From Candidatus Melainabacteria bacterium (lineage in GTDB: Bacteria > Cyanobacteriota > Vampirovibrionia > LMEP-6097): a stretch of 64,000 nucleotides of DNA. Below the pieces are notes generated by a model that was not told the origin of the DNA, ran no database searches, and saw only the letters and a list, made by a program, of their open reading frames with translations. The stretch is from NCBI GenBank assembly GCA_005110385.1, contig DUDT01000013.1, positions 42,205 to 106,204 on the forward strand, in the 5' to 3' direction. Shown piece by piece: positions 15,757 to 24,070 of the stretch. The number at the start of each line of letters is the position of its first letter. Position 1 is the stretch's first letter. The position numbers were made by a program, and so were the translations under genes.

Positions 15757-17100
15757 ATGAAAGCTAAAAAACTTAACAAAGAACAGCTTCATAAGCTCCT
15801 TGTACTAACAAGTTCATATCTGCATGACTCAGCAAATCTATTCAGCTTAGCAAACAGTTCATTAAAAGATATTAGTAAAAAGCTCTCAAAAGAAGGAAAA
15901 GCTGTTCTTAGCAGCGAAGAGCTTAATGATTTAAACCATTTAATAAGCTTCTTAAAAGGCAGTGAGTATCATTTTAGAGAAATATTTACAGAGATACAGA
16001 ATTCACAAAATAGTACTCAGACAGAGTTTCATAATTATTCCAAATCAATTATAGACTTGAAAGATCTAATAGAGCTTGAATTGATGGAGATTTTCACTTT
16101 AAAAAGAGTTAAAACCGAAGATAATATATACCAAAATAATGCCTTGATATACGGAAATTTTTCTTTAATAGCTAAAGCGGTTTTTAACTTAATAGAAAAT
16201 GCTCTAAAACACAGTTCTGGACAAGTAAAAATCAGCTTAGATGACTCTAAAGATTACTGGAAGCTGAAAATACTATCATTGGAAAACAGTTTTAACCTAG
16301 ACCTAGAAAAATCATTTAAGAATCTAGATCCTAAAACCTCTGGGCATGGCTTAAAATCGGTATCCGAGATACTTAAATATAATGATATAGAACTTGATAT
16401 AAGCTCCCTACTTAATCAAGGAACTGTGATCAGCTTATTTTTCCCTAAATATCAAGAGCCTAAAAAAGAAATAAACAACATCACTAAAATTCGGAGTAAT
16501 ATAAATCTTAAAAATTCACTTATTCTACTTAGTCTAATTATTCTGCTTTTTCTAACAAATATATTTAAGACTGAACTGGAAATTCAACAGCAAATAAATC
16601 AATCAGCAAGATCCAAACTCTCTCACAAAGAAGAAATATTACTAAAAAATTTTAAACATGTCATAGATAACAATTCTGATTATTTAGCTAACTATGAATC
16701 TCTAAATAAAATTATCCTCAACAACAAACAACAACTAACTAGTAAAGAAGATTTAAACTCGGCAGCAGTATTACTGAAAAAAATTATCCTTAAAGAAAAA
16801 TTTCTTAAATTTAATAATACCAAGCTAGAAGCATCTCAAATAGAAACTTTAAAAGAATTCAGCCATAATATAGACAATCTCTATGAATTAGATTATTTTT
16901 TAGCTGACCAATATAAAATATATGGCGATTTTAAAAATCAATGCCTACACGAATTCAAAGCTTTTTATAAACAGCTTCTGAGCTGGGCTGTACCAAACCT
17001 AGAGAGAAAGATTTTAGAAACTGGAGATATAGAATTAAGCTTGAGATTATTAATAATCAAGAAACTACCCCTGAAAGACTCTCCAAGCCAAGCACTTTAA
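15757..17100 (+). CDS. Histidine-kinase-like protein with internal membrane helix
   Basis: 447 residues from the ATG at 15757; an upstream ATG at 15670 would overlap the previous gene by 76 bases. Residues 1-100 are helical with SSYLHDSANLF, where His23-Asp24 could be a phosphoacceptor site. Residues about 130-230 form a GHKL ATPase: N-box NLIENALKHS (144-153) and G2 box SGHGL (195-199). The G1 DxGxG box is not obvious. A transmembrane helix follows (about 253-270), then about 175 helical residues. The order (kinase first, then membrane and C-terminal domain) is inverted compared with usual sensors. No response regulator is adjacent. Its end overlaps thrC by 44 bases. Confidence 0.6.
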   Translation: MKAKKLNKEQLHKLLVLTSSYLHDSANLFSLANSSLKDISKKLSKEGKAVLSSEELNDLNHLISFLKGSEYHFREIFTEIQNSQNSTQTEFHNYSKSIIDLKDLIELELMEIFTLKRVKTEDNIYQNNALIYGNFSLIAKAVFNLIENALKHSSGQVKISLDDSKDYWKLKILSLENSFNLDLEKSFKNLDPKTSGHGLKSVSEILKYNDIELDISSLLNQGTVISLFFPKYQEPKKEINNITKIRSNINLKNSLILLSLIILLFLTNIFKTELEIQQQINQSARSKLSHKEEILLKNFKHVIDNNSDYLANYESLNKIILNNKQQLTSKEDLNSAAVLLKKIILKEKFLKFNNTKLEASQIETLKEFSHNIDNLYELDYFLADQYKIYGDFKNQCLHEFKAFYKQLLSWAVPNLERKILETGDIELSLRLLIIKKLPLKDSPSQAL

Positions 17101-18154
17101 TAATTTCAGCAGCATCAGCGGGATAAGTCTCATTTTCATCCATATCTACTTCTTTAATCGCCGTAGAAGGGTCTTTCAAGCCATTACCAGTGAGTATACA
17201 GACCACAGTCGAATTCTCTTGTACTAGCCCTTGCTTAGCAGCTTTTAAAAGACCAGCGACTCCAGTCGCAGAAGAGGGCTCGCAGGCTATACCATCCATT
17301 TGATGCAAGAGTTTATAAGCATCTAATATCTCACGATCTGTAACCGAATCAATATGACCATTAGACTCACTTAAAGCCCTATTAGCCTGCTCCCAGCTCG
17401 CTGGATTACCAATACGAATAGCGGTAGCTATAGTTTCTGGTTTATCAAAAACTCGTTTATTTACTATAGGTGAAGCCCCTTCTGCCTGAAAGCCATACAT
17501 ATGAGGTGTTTTCTGATTCTCTGGAACATACTCTTGAAAACCTTTCCAGTATGCTGTTATATTACCCGCATTACCTACAGGCAAAAAAAGATAGTCCGGA
17601 CTTTCGCCAAGCTCATCTACTATCTCAAAAGCTCCAGTCTTCTGCCCCTCAATACGATAAGGGTTTAATGAATTAACAAGTTCAATAGGATAATTCTCAG
17701 ATAGAGATTTTACTATATTTAAAGCATCATCAAAATTACCCCTAACTTGAATAACCTTAGAACCATAGATCATCGCCTGTGAGAGCTTTCCAAGTGCAAC
17801 ATAGCCTGCTGGAATAATGACAAAAGATTCCATTTCATAGCCCATAGCTCTTACTCTTGAAGCATAGGCAGCAGCAGCAGCACTAGTGTTACCAGTACTT
17901 GCACAGATAATTTTTTTAGCCCCTTTCTCTACAGCCTTCGATACAGCCATAGTCATACCTCTATCCTTGAAAGATCCAGATGGATTAAGTCCCTCTATTT
18001 TACAAAAAACTTTTAAACCCTTAACGCCTGTAAGCTTAGCGACATTCATCGCTTCCACAAGTGGCGTACGCCCCTCACAGAGACTAACGATCGGCGTAGC
18101 ATCCGTCACTGGTAAATATTTTTTATATCTATGAATAATCCCTTGATAATGCAT
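17057..18154 (-). CDS. thrC: Threonine synthase
   Basis: PLP enzyme that converts O-phosphohomoserine to threonine. 365 residues of the compact class. GSFKDRGMTMAVSKA carries the PLP lysine, CASTGNTSAAAAAYA binds the cofactor phosphate region, and LPVGNAGNITAYWKGF and VCILTGNGLKDP are typical. Early EGRTPLVEA also fits. It is convergent with the histidine-kinase-like gene, with overlapping 3' ends, so one of the two C-terminal tails may be a late addition. mqnC follows 200 bases upstream in a separate unit. Confidence 0.95.
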   Translation of the reverse strand: MHYQGIIHRYKKYLPVTDATPIVSLCEGRTPLVEAMNVAKLTGVKGLKVFCKIEGLNPSGSFKDRGMTMAVSKAVEKGAKKIICASTGNTSAAAAAYASRVRAMGYEMESFVIIPAGYVALGKLSQAMIYGSKVIQVRGNFDDALNIVKSLSENYPIELVNSLNPYRIEGQKTGAFEIVDELGESPDYLFLPVGNAGNITAYWKGFQEYVPENQKTPHMYGFQAEGASPIVNKRVFDKPETIATAIRIGNPASWEQANRALSESNGHIDSVTDREILDAYKLLHQMDGIACEPSSATGVAGLLKAAKQGLVQENSTVVCILTGNGLKDPSTAIKEVDMDENETYPADAAEIIKVLGLESLSGVVS

Positions 18155-18198
18155 AATTTAGTGATTCAAAGTATAAATCTTATCATTAATAAAAAGAC

Positions 18199-19392
18199 TT
18201 AAAAATTCACTAAATTATATTGAGTATCTCTCTGTGCAGCCTTGCGTCCGCAAGCTTCAATAAAATATTCCATTTGCTGAACTGAGGTTCTATATGTCGT
18301 ATTAGCAGCAGAGACGACATTCTCCTCCATCATATTTCCACCTAAATCATTACAGCCAAAATTTAAAGAAAGCTGACCGATTTCATGACCTTGCGTCACC
18401 CAGCTAGCTTGGAAATTCTTAAAATTATCTAAAAATATCCGAGAAACAGCAAGCGAACGCAAATATTCTTCACCAGATGAATCTTTATTATATTTAGGTA
18501 ATTTCCCGTCACGCTCATAAGCATTCATTATCTTCCCAAGTGGTGTATCTCCACGCTGAAAATTCCAAAGTACAAAGGCTGTAAAACCATTAGTCCTGTC
18601 TTGTAAATCACGTAAGGCTTTTAAATGTTCAACTCTGTCTTCATAAGTCTCCACATGACCATACATCATAGTCGCAGATGATTTAAAACCTATACTATGA
18701 GCGACTTCCATTATATCTAGCCAACGCTGTGAATTAATCTTTTTAGGAGCAATAATCAACCTCACTCTCTCCGTAAGGATTTCAGCACCAGCGCCTGGTA
18801 AAGAGTCCATTCCAGCCTCCTTTAAAGCTAAAAGAACTATCTTAATTTCTTCTAAACTAGGTTCTTTAATATCAGCAATTTTAGTGCCATCCCCGTAAGC
18901 AAAAACAGAAGTGAAGTATTTCTCTGCAATATGATTAATCTCTGATGGACTCAGAGCATGCAATGTTACAGAAGGAAAATCCCTTTTAATATTAATAAAC
19001 AGCTCTTGATAATAATCCAAACCTAGTTCTGGATTATGACCTCCCTGCAAAAGGATCTCCGTACCATTTATAGCAACAAGTTCTGCAATCTTAGGTTTTA
19101 TTTGTGTCTCATAATCTAATGTATAAGCTGGATTAGATTTATCATCGACACCAGGATAAGTATAAAATGCACAAAAGCTACAACTCGCTGTGCAAACATT
19201 ACTGTAATTAATATTACGCTGCACTACATAAGTCACAGCTTCATTATCAGGGTGAAGCTTTCGGCGTTTTTCATTAGCTACGTAAGCCAATTCCAAGAGA
19301 TCAGCATTCTCAAAAAGCTCAAGAGCTTCTTCTGAAGTGACTCGCTGCCCTTTTAGAGCTTTATTTAATATAGGGTTTGACGTTAAAAGCAT
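18199..19392 (-). CDS. mqnC: Cyclic dehypoxanthine futalosine synthase
   Basis: Radical SAM enzyme of the futalosine menaquinone pathway, which forms the spiro intermediate cyclic DHFL. 397 residues. The iron-sulfur motif is CTASCSFCAF within NINYSNVCTASCSFCAFY. Further family marks are LLQGGHNPELGLDYY, GAGAEILTERVR, and ATMMYGHVETYEDR. This pattern fits MqnC better than MqnE. A second futalosine gene (mqnD) is at 33799, so the pathway is present but scattered. Confidence 0.92.
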   Translation of the reverse strand: MLLTSNPILNKALKGQRVTSEEALELFENADLLELAYVANEKRRKLHPDNEAVTYVVQRNINYSNVCTASCSFCAFYTYPGVDDKSNPAYTLDYETQIKPKIAELVAINGTEILLQGGHNPELGLDYYQELFINIKRDFPSVTLHALSPSEINHIAEKYFTSVFAYGDGTKIADIKEPSLEEIKIVLLALKEAGMDSLPGAGAEILTERVRLIIAPKKINSQRWLDIMEVAHSIGFKSSATMMYGHVETYEDRVEHLKALRDLQDRTNGFTAFVLWNFQRGDTPLGKIMNAYERDGKLPKYNKDSSGEEYLRSLAVSRIFLDNFKNFQASWVTQGHEIGQLSLNFGCNDLGGNMMEENVVSAANTTYRTSVQQMEYFIEACGRKAAQRDTQYNLVNF

Positions 19393-19406
19393 GAGCTAAT
19401 TACATT

Positions 19407-20285
19407 TTAGCTCAGTTTAGCAGCCTTATCCTTCTGTGCCTGAAGATACATGGAATATAATAAATTACCAGTCTCAGAAATAGTCGCAGAAAGGTTACCG
19501 GTTAAATTCCGTGCATCATCGTTCCCCTCTAACCATGGCGAGAATGAATTCACCAAACTATCCAAGAAAAATGCGGCACCCATCTTCTTAATAAATTTAT
19601 CCTTACCATTAATAACTTTATCCGCATCAGCTACCATACCTACGACAGACCTAGACCAGCGAATTAATTTATGTATGAATAAATTAAGCTTTTCACCTCT
19701 ACCAAAAACCATGCCATAAAAGAATGGCAAAGAAAACCCTGGAACCACAGTTAATCTTGAAAAATGCTTAAATTTATCTTTACCAGCCTGAATCTCCCTT
19801 AAAGAGTGCTTCATCATAGTTTTCATATTCTTAAAAATAGAAGACAAATGATCCATTCGATTCCGAGACTGTGTTTTATGCTCCTCTACGTCAGGATTCT
19901 CTTGAAAAAACTCACGAGTCTGCTTATCAAGAGAATTATAAGCAGCTAAAAGTCCAGTAAAAAAAGGTAAATTAGAGACGTGTCCAGCAAGCATCTTCAT
20001 CATTGGACTTAGCTCTGCTATTCCACGCCAAAAATTCTCTGGTTCTGCCAGCTTTTTAATTGCATTTAAAGCTAGAGGTATTGGACTTAGATATTTAGAA
20101 TAAGTACTCGCTATATTTACGACCAAATCCTTATGAATACTAAGCATTGGGATATCTCTACCTGAAAGCCCAGAACCAGATGCAGTCGCAGCAGCTATAT
20201 GCGACGTCGCTCCAAAAGCTGCAAGCCCAAATTTGGCTTTATTAATAAACGGTTCCGCCGCCGATAGTGTAGCGCTGAGTTTCAT
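19407..20285 (-). CDS. Hypothetical helical protein
   Basis: 292 residues, no family recognised. The N-terminal 60 residues are rich in Ala, Gly and Ser. The middle is charged and helical, and hydrophobic patches at about 175-200 could associate with membrane. It lies 14 bases after mqnC on the same strand and may be cotranscribed upstream of it. Weak resemblance to the protein at 43304 is visible: a run of the form DKFI followed by FFL(D/E)S(L/I). The two could be distant paralogs. Confidence 0.6.
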   Translation of the reverse strand: MKLSATLSAAEPFINKAKFGLAAFGATSHIAAATASGSGLSGRDIPMLSIHKDLVVNIASTYSKYLSPIPLALNAIKKLAEPENFWRGIAELSPMMKMLAGHVSNLPFFTGLLAAYNSLDKQTREFFQENPDVEEHKTQSRNRMDHLSSIFKNMKTMMKHSLREIQAGKDKFKHFSRLTVVPGFSLPFFYGMVFGRGEKLNLFIHKLIRWSRSVVGMVADADKVINGKDKFIKKMGAAFFLDSLVNSFSPWLEGNDDARNLTGNLSATISETGNLLYSMYLQAQKDKAAKLS

Positions 20286-20409
20286 TAATTTAAGACATTA
20301 TTCGCCCATTATGTCTTAACATTTTAGCAAATTGGTATTACACTTAACATAAAATCTAATAACTAATTAACTCTTAAGCCATAAGTTATATACTAAGCAT
20401 ACTGAACAC

Positions 20410-22299
20410 ATGCTCAACAGAATATCTCATATCAGCTTATTTTTATTACCCTTAGTCATACTACTCTCAAATAGCTGCTCACGAATTAATAAAGCTCCTG
20501 TAGATAGCTTAAATATTGGCAGTTTTGGTAATGACCAAAAATTGGTCGCAGCTTTATCTAAAAGTTTTCAAATCCAAAATAAAACAAAGATCAATTTATT
20601 AGCAATTCATCCTAAACAGGCAGAAGAATTTCTTAAAAAAAACAAAGTTGACTTGTATATTGGCACTATAGATAAATACTCTTCAGACATTTTTGAACAA
20701 CAATTAATTGCGAAGTCAGTCCTTGCACCTGTAGTTAACAATCAAAACATTATTGAAACTATTTCAAAAGAAAATCTAAAACAAATATTTCAAAAACAGC
20801 TAACTAACTGGCAAACTTTAAATGGTTCTGAGAAAAAAATTCTCTCCATCCGCAATGATGATTTCTATACCAAGTCTTCTTTAATGAATGAATTTAAAGT
20901 CTCACAGATTAAAGCTTATTCCAATGCAGCTAAAGATCTTGATATTTTAAAATCAATCGAAAAACATCCAAATGCACTGGGCATAATAGATTTTCAAAAT
21001 TCTAATAATAAAACTAAGATCATCAAAATTGATAATATCGATTTTAATCAAGAAAACTTCAATATAGGTTACATCTCTTTAAAAAGAAATATTTATGTAT
21101 ACAACGTCAAAGACAGTCAAAATCACTGGAATCAAAGCATAAAAAGTTTCAAAGATTTTTCAGTGAGTAAAACTGCCCAAAATCTAATCTCTCGCTTAAA
21201 GCTAGCTCCACTAAGTGCAGCCGAATTGCAACTTATAAAAAAAGAAATTCAATCTATTAAGATAGGAGTTGGTTTACCCTTGAGCAGTGTTAGTAACGAA
21301 CTATACTTATCACACCTAAATTCCATTCAGTCTGTAGCCAATAAATTTAACAGAAATCGTGGTAAAAATGATCCCAAGATCGAATTAATAGTCTGTGACG
21401 ATAAGGGAGAAATTTCCTCGGGCATAGAATGTGCCAAACTTTTTGTCAAAGAAGAAGTTAAAGCCGTTATCGGCCACATCAATTCAGAACTCAGTATAGA
21501 AAACTCTAAAATCTATCTTAAGAACAACATTATTCAAATATCCCCCTGCACAACACATCCATGGTTTACAAAACGAGCAGAAAATAATGGAACTCTTTTC
21601 AGAATTATGTCAATTGATAAACTTCAAGCTGAAGTCATCGCAGAGGCAGTTTCTAAATTAAGTCACACTAAAAATTCCATAAAAATACTCTTACTCGACA
21701 ATGGCAGACTATTTAGTAGCAATTTGGTATCCCAAATCAAAGCAAATATACTAGAGCTTAGTCAAGACAAAAAAATTAAAATCGAACAGCAGTCACTCGA
21801 AGAAGCTAAAGCAGATGATTTCAAATTTCCAGTAAATAAAAAATATGATTTCTTGATTTTTGTTGGTGGCTATAGGCAGGCAGCCAAAATAATTGATGAA
21901 CTTAATAGAACTAAACAGGACCAAATCATTTTCATTGGCTCAGATGGCAGTAATTCAAAATTAGTAACAAAAAAGAAATCCATCTTCGATACTTATCTAA
22001 TCGGAGCTAATGTAGATCTAAATTCTCCAGAGTTTAAAAATTACCAAAAGAAATTTAAGCAAGATCAATCGGAAATTTTCACCAACGAAATCTATGGCTA
22101 TGACGCAGCCACTGTCTTATTTAAGGCACTAGAAGCCTGCGAGGAAGGATTATTTAAGAATATTCCAGAAGCTCTACATTCCATGGAGTTTCATAGCCTA
22201 GGGCGTAAAATACGCTTCGATAAATATGGTGATCCCATTGACTCTACCTATGCAGTTTATCGAGTACGAAATGGGGAATTTAAGAAACTCAATATTTAG
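20410..22299 (+). CDS. Fused PstS-like and LivJ-like binding lipoprotein
   Basis: 629-residue lipoprotein (lipobox LLSNSC near residue 23). Residues about 35-265 resemble a PstS-type phosphate-binding domain: NIGSFGND, SKENLKQIFQKQLTNW and NALGIIDFQ are typical of that fold. Residues about 280-615 resemble a branched-chain amino acid/ANF receptor domain: IGVGLPLS, VIGHINSELS, ISPCTT, and a final YGYDAATVLFKALEAC. I know of no standard family with these two binding folds in series. No transporter genes adjoin it, so it may sense ligands rather than feed a permease. Confidence 0.7.
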   Translation: MLNRISHISLFLLPLVILLSNSCSRINKAPVDSLNIGSFGNDQKLVAALSKSFQIQNKTKINLLAIHPKQAEEFLKKNKVDLYIGTIDKYSSDIFEQQLIAKSVLAPVVNNQNIIETISKENLKQIFQKQLTNWQTLNGSEKKILSIRNDDFYTKSSLMNEFKVSQIKAYSNAAKDLDILKSIEKHPNALGIIDFQNSNNKTKIIKIDNIDFNQENFNIGYISLKRNIYVYNVKDSQNHWNQSIKSFKDFSVSKTAQNLISRLKLAPLSAAELQLIKKEIQSIKIGVGLPLSSVSNELYLSHLNSIQSVANKFNRNRGKNDPKIELIVCDDKGEISSGIECAKLFVKEEVKAVIGHINSELSIENSKIYLKNNIIQISPCTTHPWFTKRAENNGTLFRIMSIDKLQAEVIAEAVSKLSHTKNSIKILLLDNGRLFSSNLVSQIKANILELSQDKKIKIEQQSLEEAKADDFKFPVNKKYDFLIFVGGYRQAAKIIDELNRTKQDQIIFIGSDGSNSKLVTKKKSIFDTYLIGANVDLNSPEFKNYQKKFKQDQSEIFTNEIYGYDAATVLFKALEACEEGLFKNIPEALHSMEFHSLGRKIRFDKYGDPIDSTYAVYRVRNGEFKKLNI

Positions 22300-22352
22300 T
22301 GAATCGCCTGAAAGTAATTTTTTGACTATATGCAAATGATAAAATTAGTTTT

Positions 22353-22724
22353 ATGAATCATAAAGCTAAAAACGTGCTTGGTGGAGAATTAAAACCATGC
22401 TGTTACGAACCAATGACGGGTTACTTCAGAGACGGGTTTTGCCATACCGATAATAGTGATTATGGTAATCATACTGTCTGCGTTATCGTTAGTGATGAAT
22501 TTTTAACTTACAGTAAAGCTATGGGTAATGACCTCAGTACGCCTTTTCCTGAATATAATTTCCCTGGACTGAAACAAGGTGATAAATGGTGCCTATGCGC
22601 GGCTCGCTGGCAACAGGCTTTTTTAGACGGCTTCGCTCCAGATGTGGTTCTTGAAGCTACCCACGAGAATTGTTTAGAAAACATAATGCTCGAAGATCTA
22701 AAATCCCACAGCTATGTCTCATGA
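22353..22724 (+). CDS. DUF2237 family protein
   Basis: 123 residues matching the DUF2237/COG3651 family in length and motifs: NVLGGELKPCC, MTGYFRDGFC, DEFLTYSKAMGNDLSTP, and KWCLCAARWQQA. Conserved cysteines and the GTGYFRDG-like core are intact. Function is not established for the family. A TGATAAAAT promoter-like motif lies 8 bases upstream. Its last codons overlap the start of sbcD (ATGA), which suggests one transcript with sbcDC. Confidence 0.85.
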   Translation: MNHKAKNVLGGELKPCCYEPMTGYFRDGFCHTDNSDYGNHTVCVIVSDEFLTYSKAMGNDLSTPFPEYNFPGLKQGDKWCLCAARWQQAFLDGFAPDVVLEATHENCLENIMLEDLKSHSYVS

Positions 22725-24067
22725 AGATATTACACACCTCTGATTGGCATATCGGACGCACACTTTATGACAGAAAAAGATATGACGAGTTTGAAAATTT
22801 TTTCATTTGGTTATTAAACACTCTTGATTCTGAGAATATAGACGTCTTATTAATCGCTGGTGATATTTTTGATACGGGAACTCCTAGTAATAAAGCACAG
22901 GAATTATATTATAAATTTCTTTGTAATGTCAACAAAACGAAGTGCCAGCACATAGTCATCATAGGTGGAAACCATGACTCAGCTTCATTTTTAAATGCTC
23001 CACAAAGCATCTTGAAATCCCTAGATGTACACGTAGTGGGAGCTATCTCAGATAACCTAGAAGACGAGATTATTATTTTAGATATTTTAAAAACGCCAAA
23101 TACAGATCTAGAGAGAATTACAAATAATATACCAAGTTCAGAAATTTCAAAATTAATAATATGTGCTGTTCCCTATCTTAGAGATAAGGATATTAGAACA
23201 GTAAGTGCGGGCGAGAGTCTAGAAGATAAAGCCCAGAACTTAATTCAAGGTATTAAAAAACATTACTCTGCGGTAGCTGAACTAGCTTTAAAAAAACGAA
23301 ACGAAATTTATAAAGAGTGTATGGGTAAAAAACCAGCATATATTCCAATAATTGGCACAGGCCACCTTTTTGCAGCTGGCGGTATCGCTGGAGATGGAGT
23401 TAGAGATCTTTACGTAGGTTCTCTTGCTTATGTAAATATCGAAGCCTTCCCGAAATGCTTTGACTATGTAGCACTAGGTCACTTACACATAGCTCAATCG
23501 CTAGGAGGCACTGAACATATACGCTACAGCGGCTCCCCTATTCCCATGGGTTTTGGAGAGGCTAAACAGATAAAAAAGCTGATAACGATAGATTTTCCAG
23601 AAAATAAACCTGAGAATCACATTCACCAAGAGCCATGCCTAGCTGGCTCTCCAGTAAAACCTTCTATTAATGAAGTGAGTATTCCGAATTTTCAAATGCT
23701 AGAAAGAATTAGTGGTAATTTAGATCATATAACTCAAAAAATAAAAGAGCTAAAGACAAATCATAGTAATGCTTGGCTTGAAATAGAATACACGGGTTTA
23801 GAAATAATTCCAGATCTAAAAATTAGACTAGATGAAGCTATCCTAGAATCAAATTTAGAAGTTAGAAGAATAAAAAATAAAAGAATTAGTGAAAACATTA
23901 TAAAGCCTTACTTTAGTCAAGAGAATCTCAAAGATCTAAATCCAAATGAAGTTTTCGACAAATGTCTTGAAATAAACAAAGTAGAGGAAGCTGATAGGAT
24001 CTTACTTAAAGCTAGCTATCAAGAAATTTTAAACTCAATCCTAGAGGAAGATTTACGGGCATCTTAA
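22721..24067 (+). CDS. sbcD: Exonuclease subunit SbcD
   Basis: Mre11-type nuclease subunit of the SbcCD complex, which opens DNA hairpins and resects protein-blocked ends. Start chosen at 22721 (MKILHTSDWHIG), overlapping the DUF2237 stop by ATGA; an in-frame ATG 17 codons earlier adds residues not found in the family. Metal-binding motifs are TSDWHIG, AGDIFDTG, GGNHDS, GTGHLF and LGHLH. 448 residues. It is followed by sbcC after 3 bases. SbcCD acts on palindromes, which is notable in a genome carrying hairpin repeats. Confidence 0.95.
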   Translation: MKILHTSDWHIGRTLYDRKRYDEFENFFIWLLNTLDSENIDVLLIAGDIFDTGTPSNKAQELYYKFLCNVNKTKCQHIVIIGGNHDSASFLNAPQSILKSLDVHVVGAISDNLEDEIIILDILKTPNTDLERITNNIPSSEISKLIICAVPYLRDKDIRTVSAGESLEDKAQNLIQGIKKHYSAVAELALKKRNEIYKECMGKKPAYIPIIGTGHLFAAGGIAGDGVRDLYVGSLAYVNIEAFPKCFDYVALGHLHIAQSLGGTEHIRYSGSPIPMGFGEAKQIKKLITIDFPENKPENHIHQEPCLAGSPVKPSINEVSIPNFQMLERISGNLDHITQKIKELKTNHSNAWLEIEYTGLEIIPDLKIRLDEAILESNLEVRRIKNKRISENIIKPYFSQENLKDLNPNEVFDKCLEINKVEEADRILLKASYQEILNSILEEDLRAS

Positions 24068-24070
24068 TTC

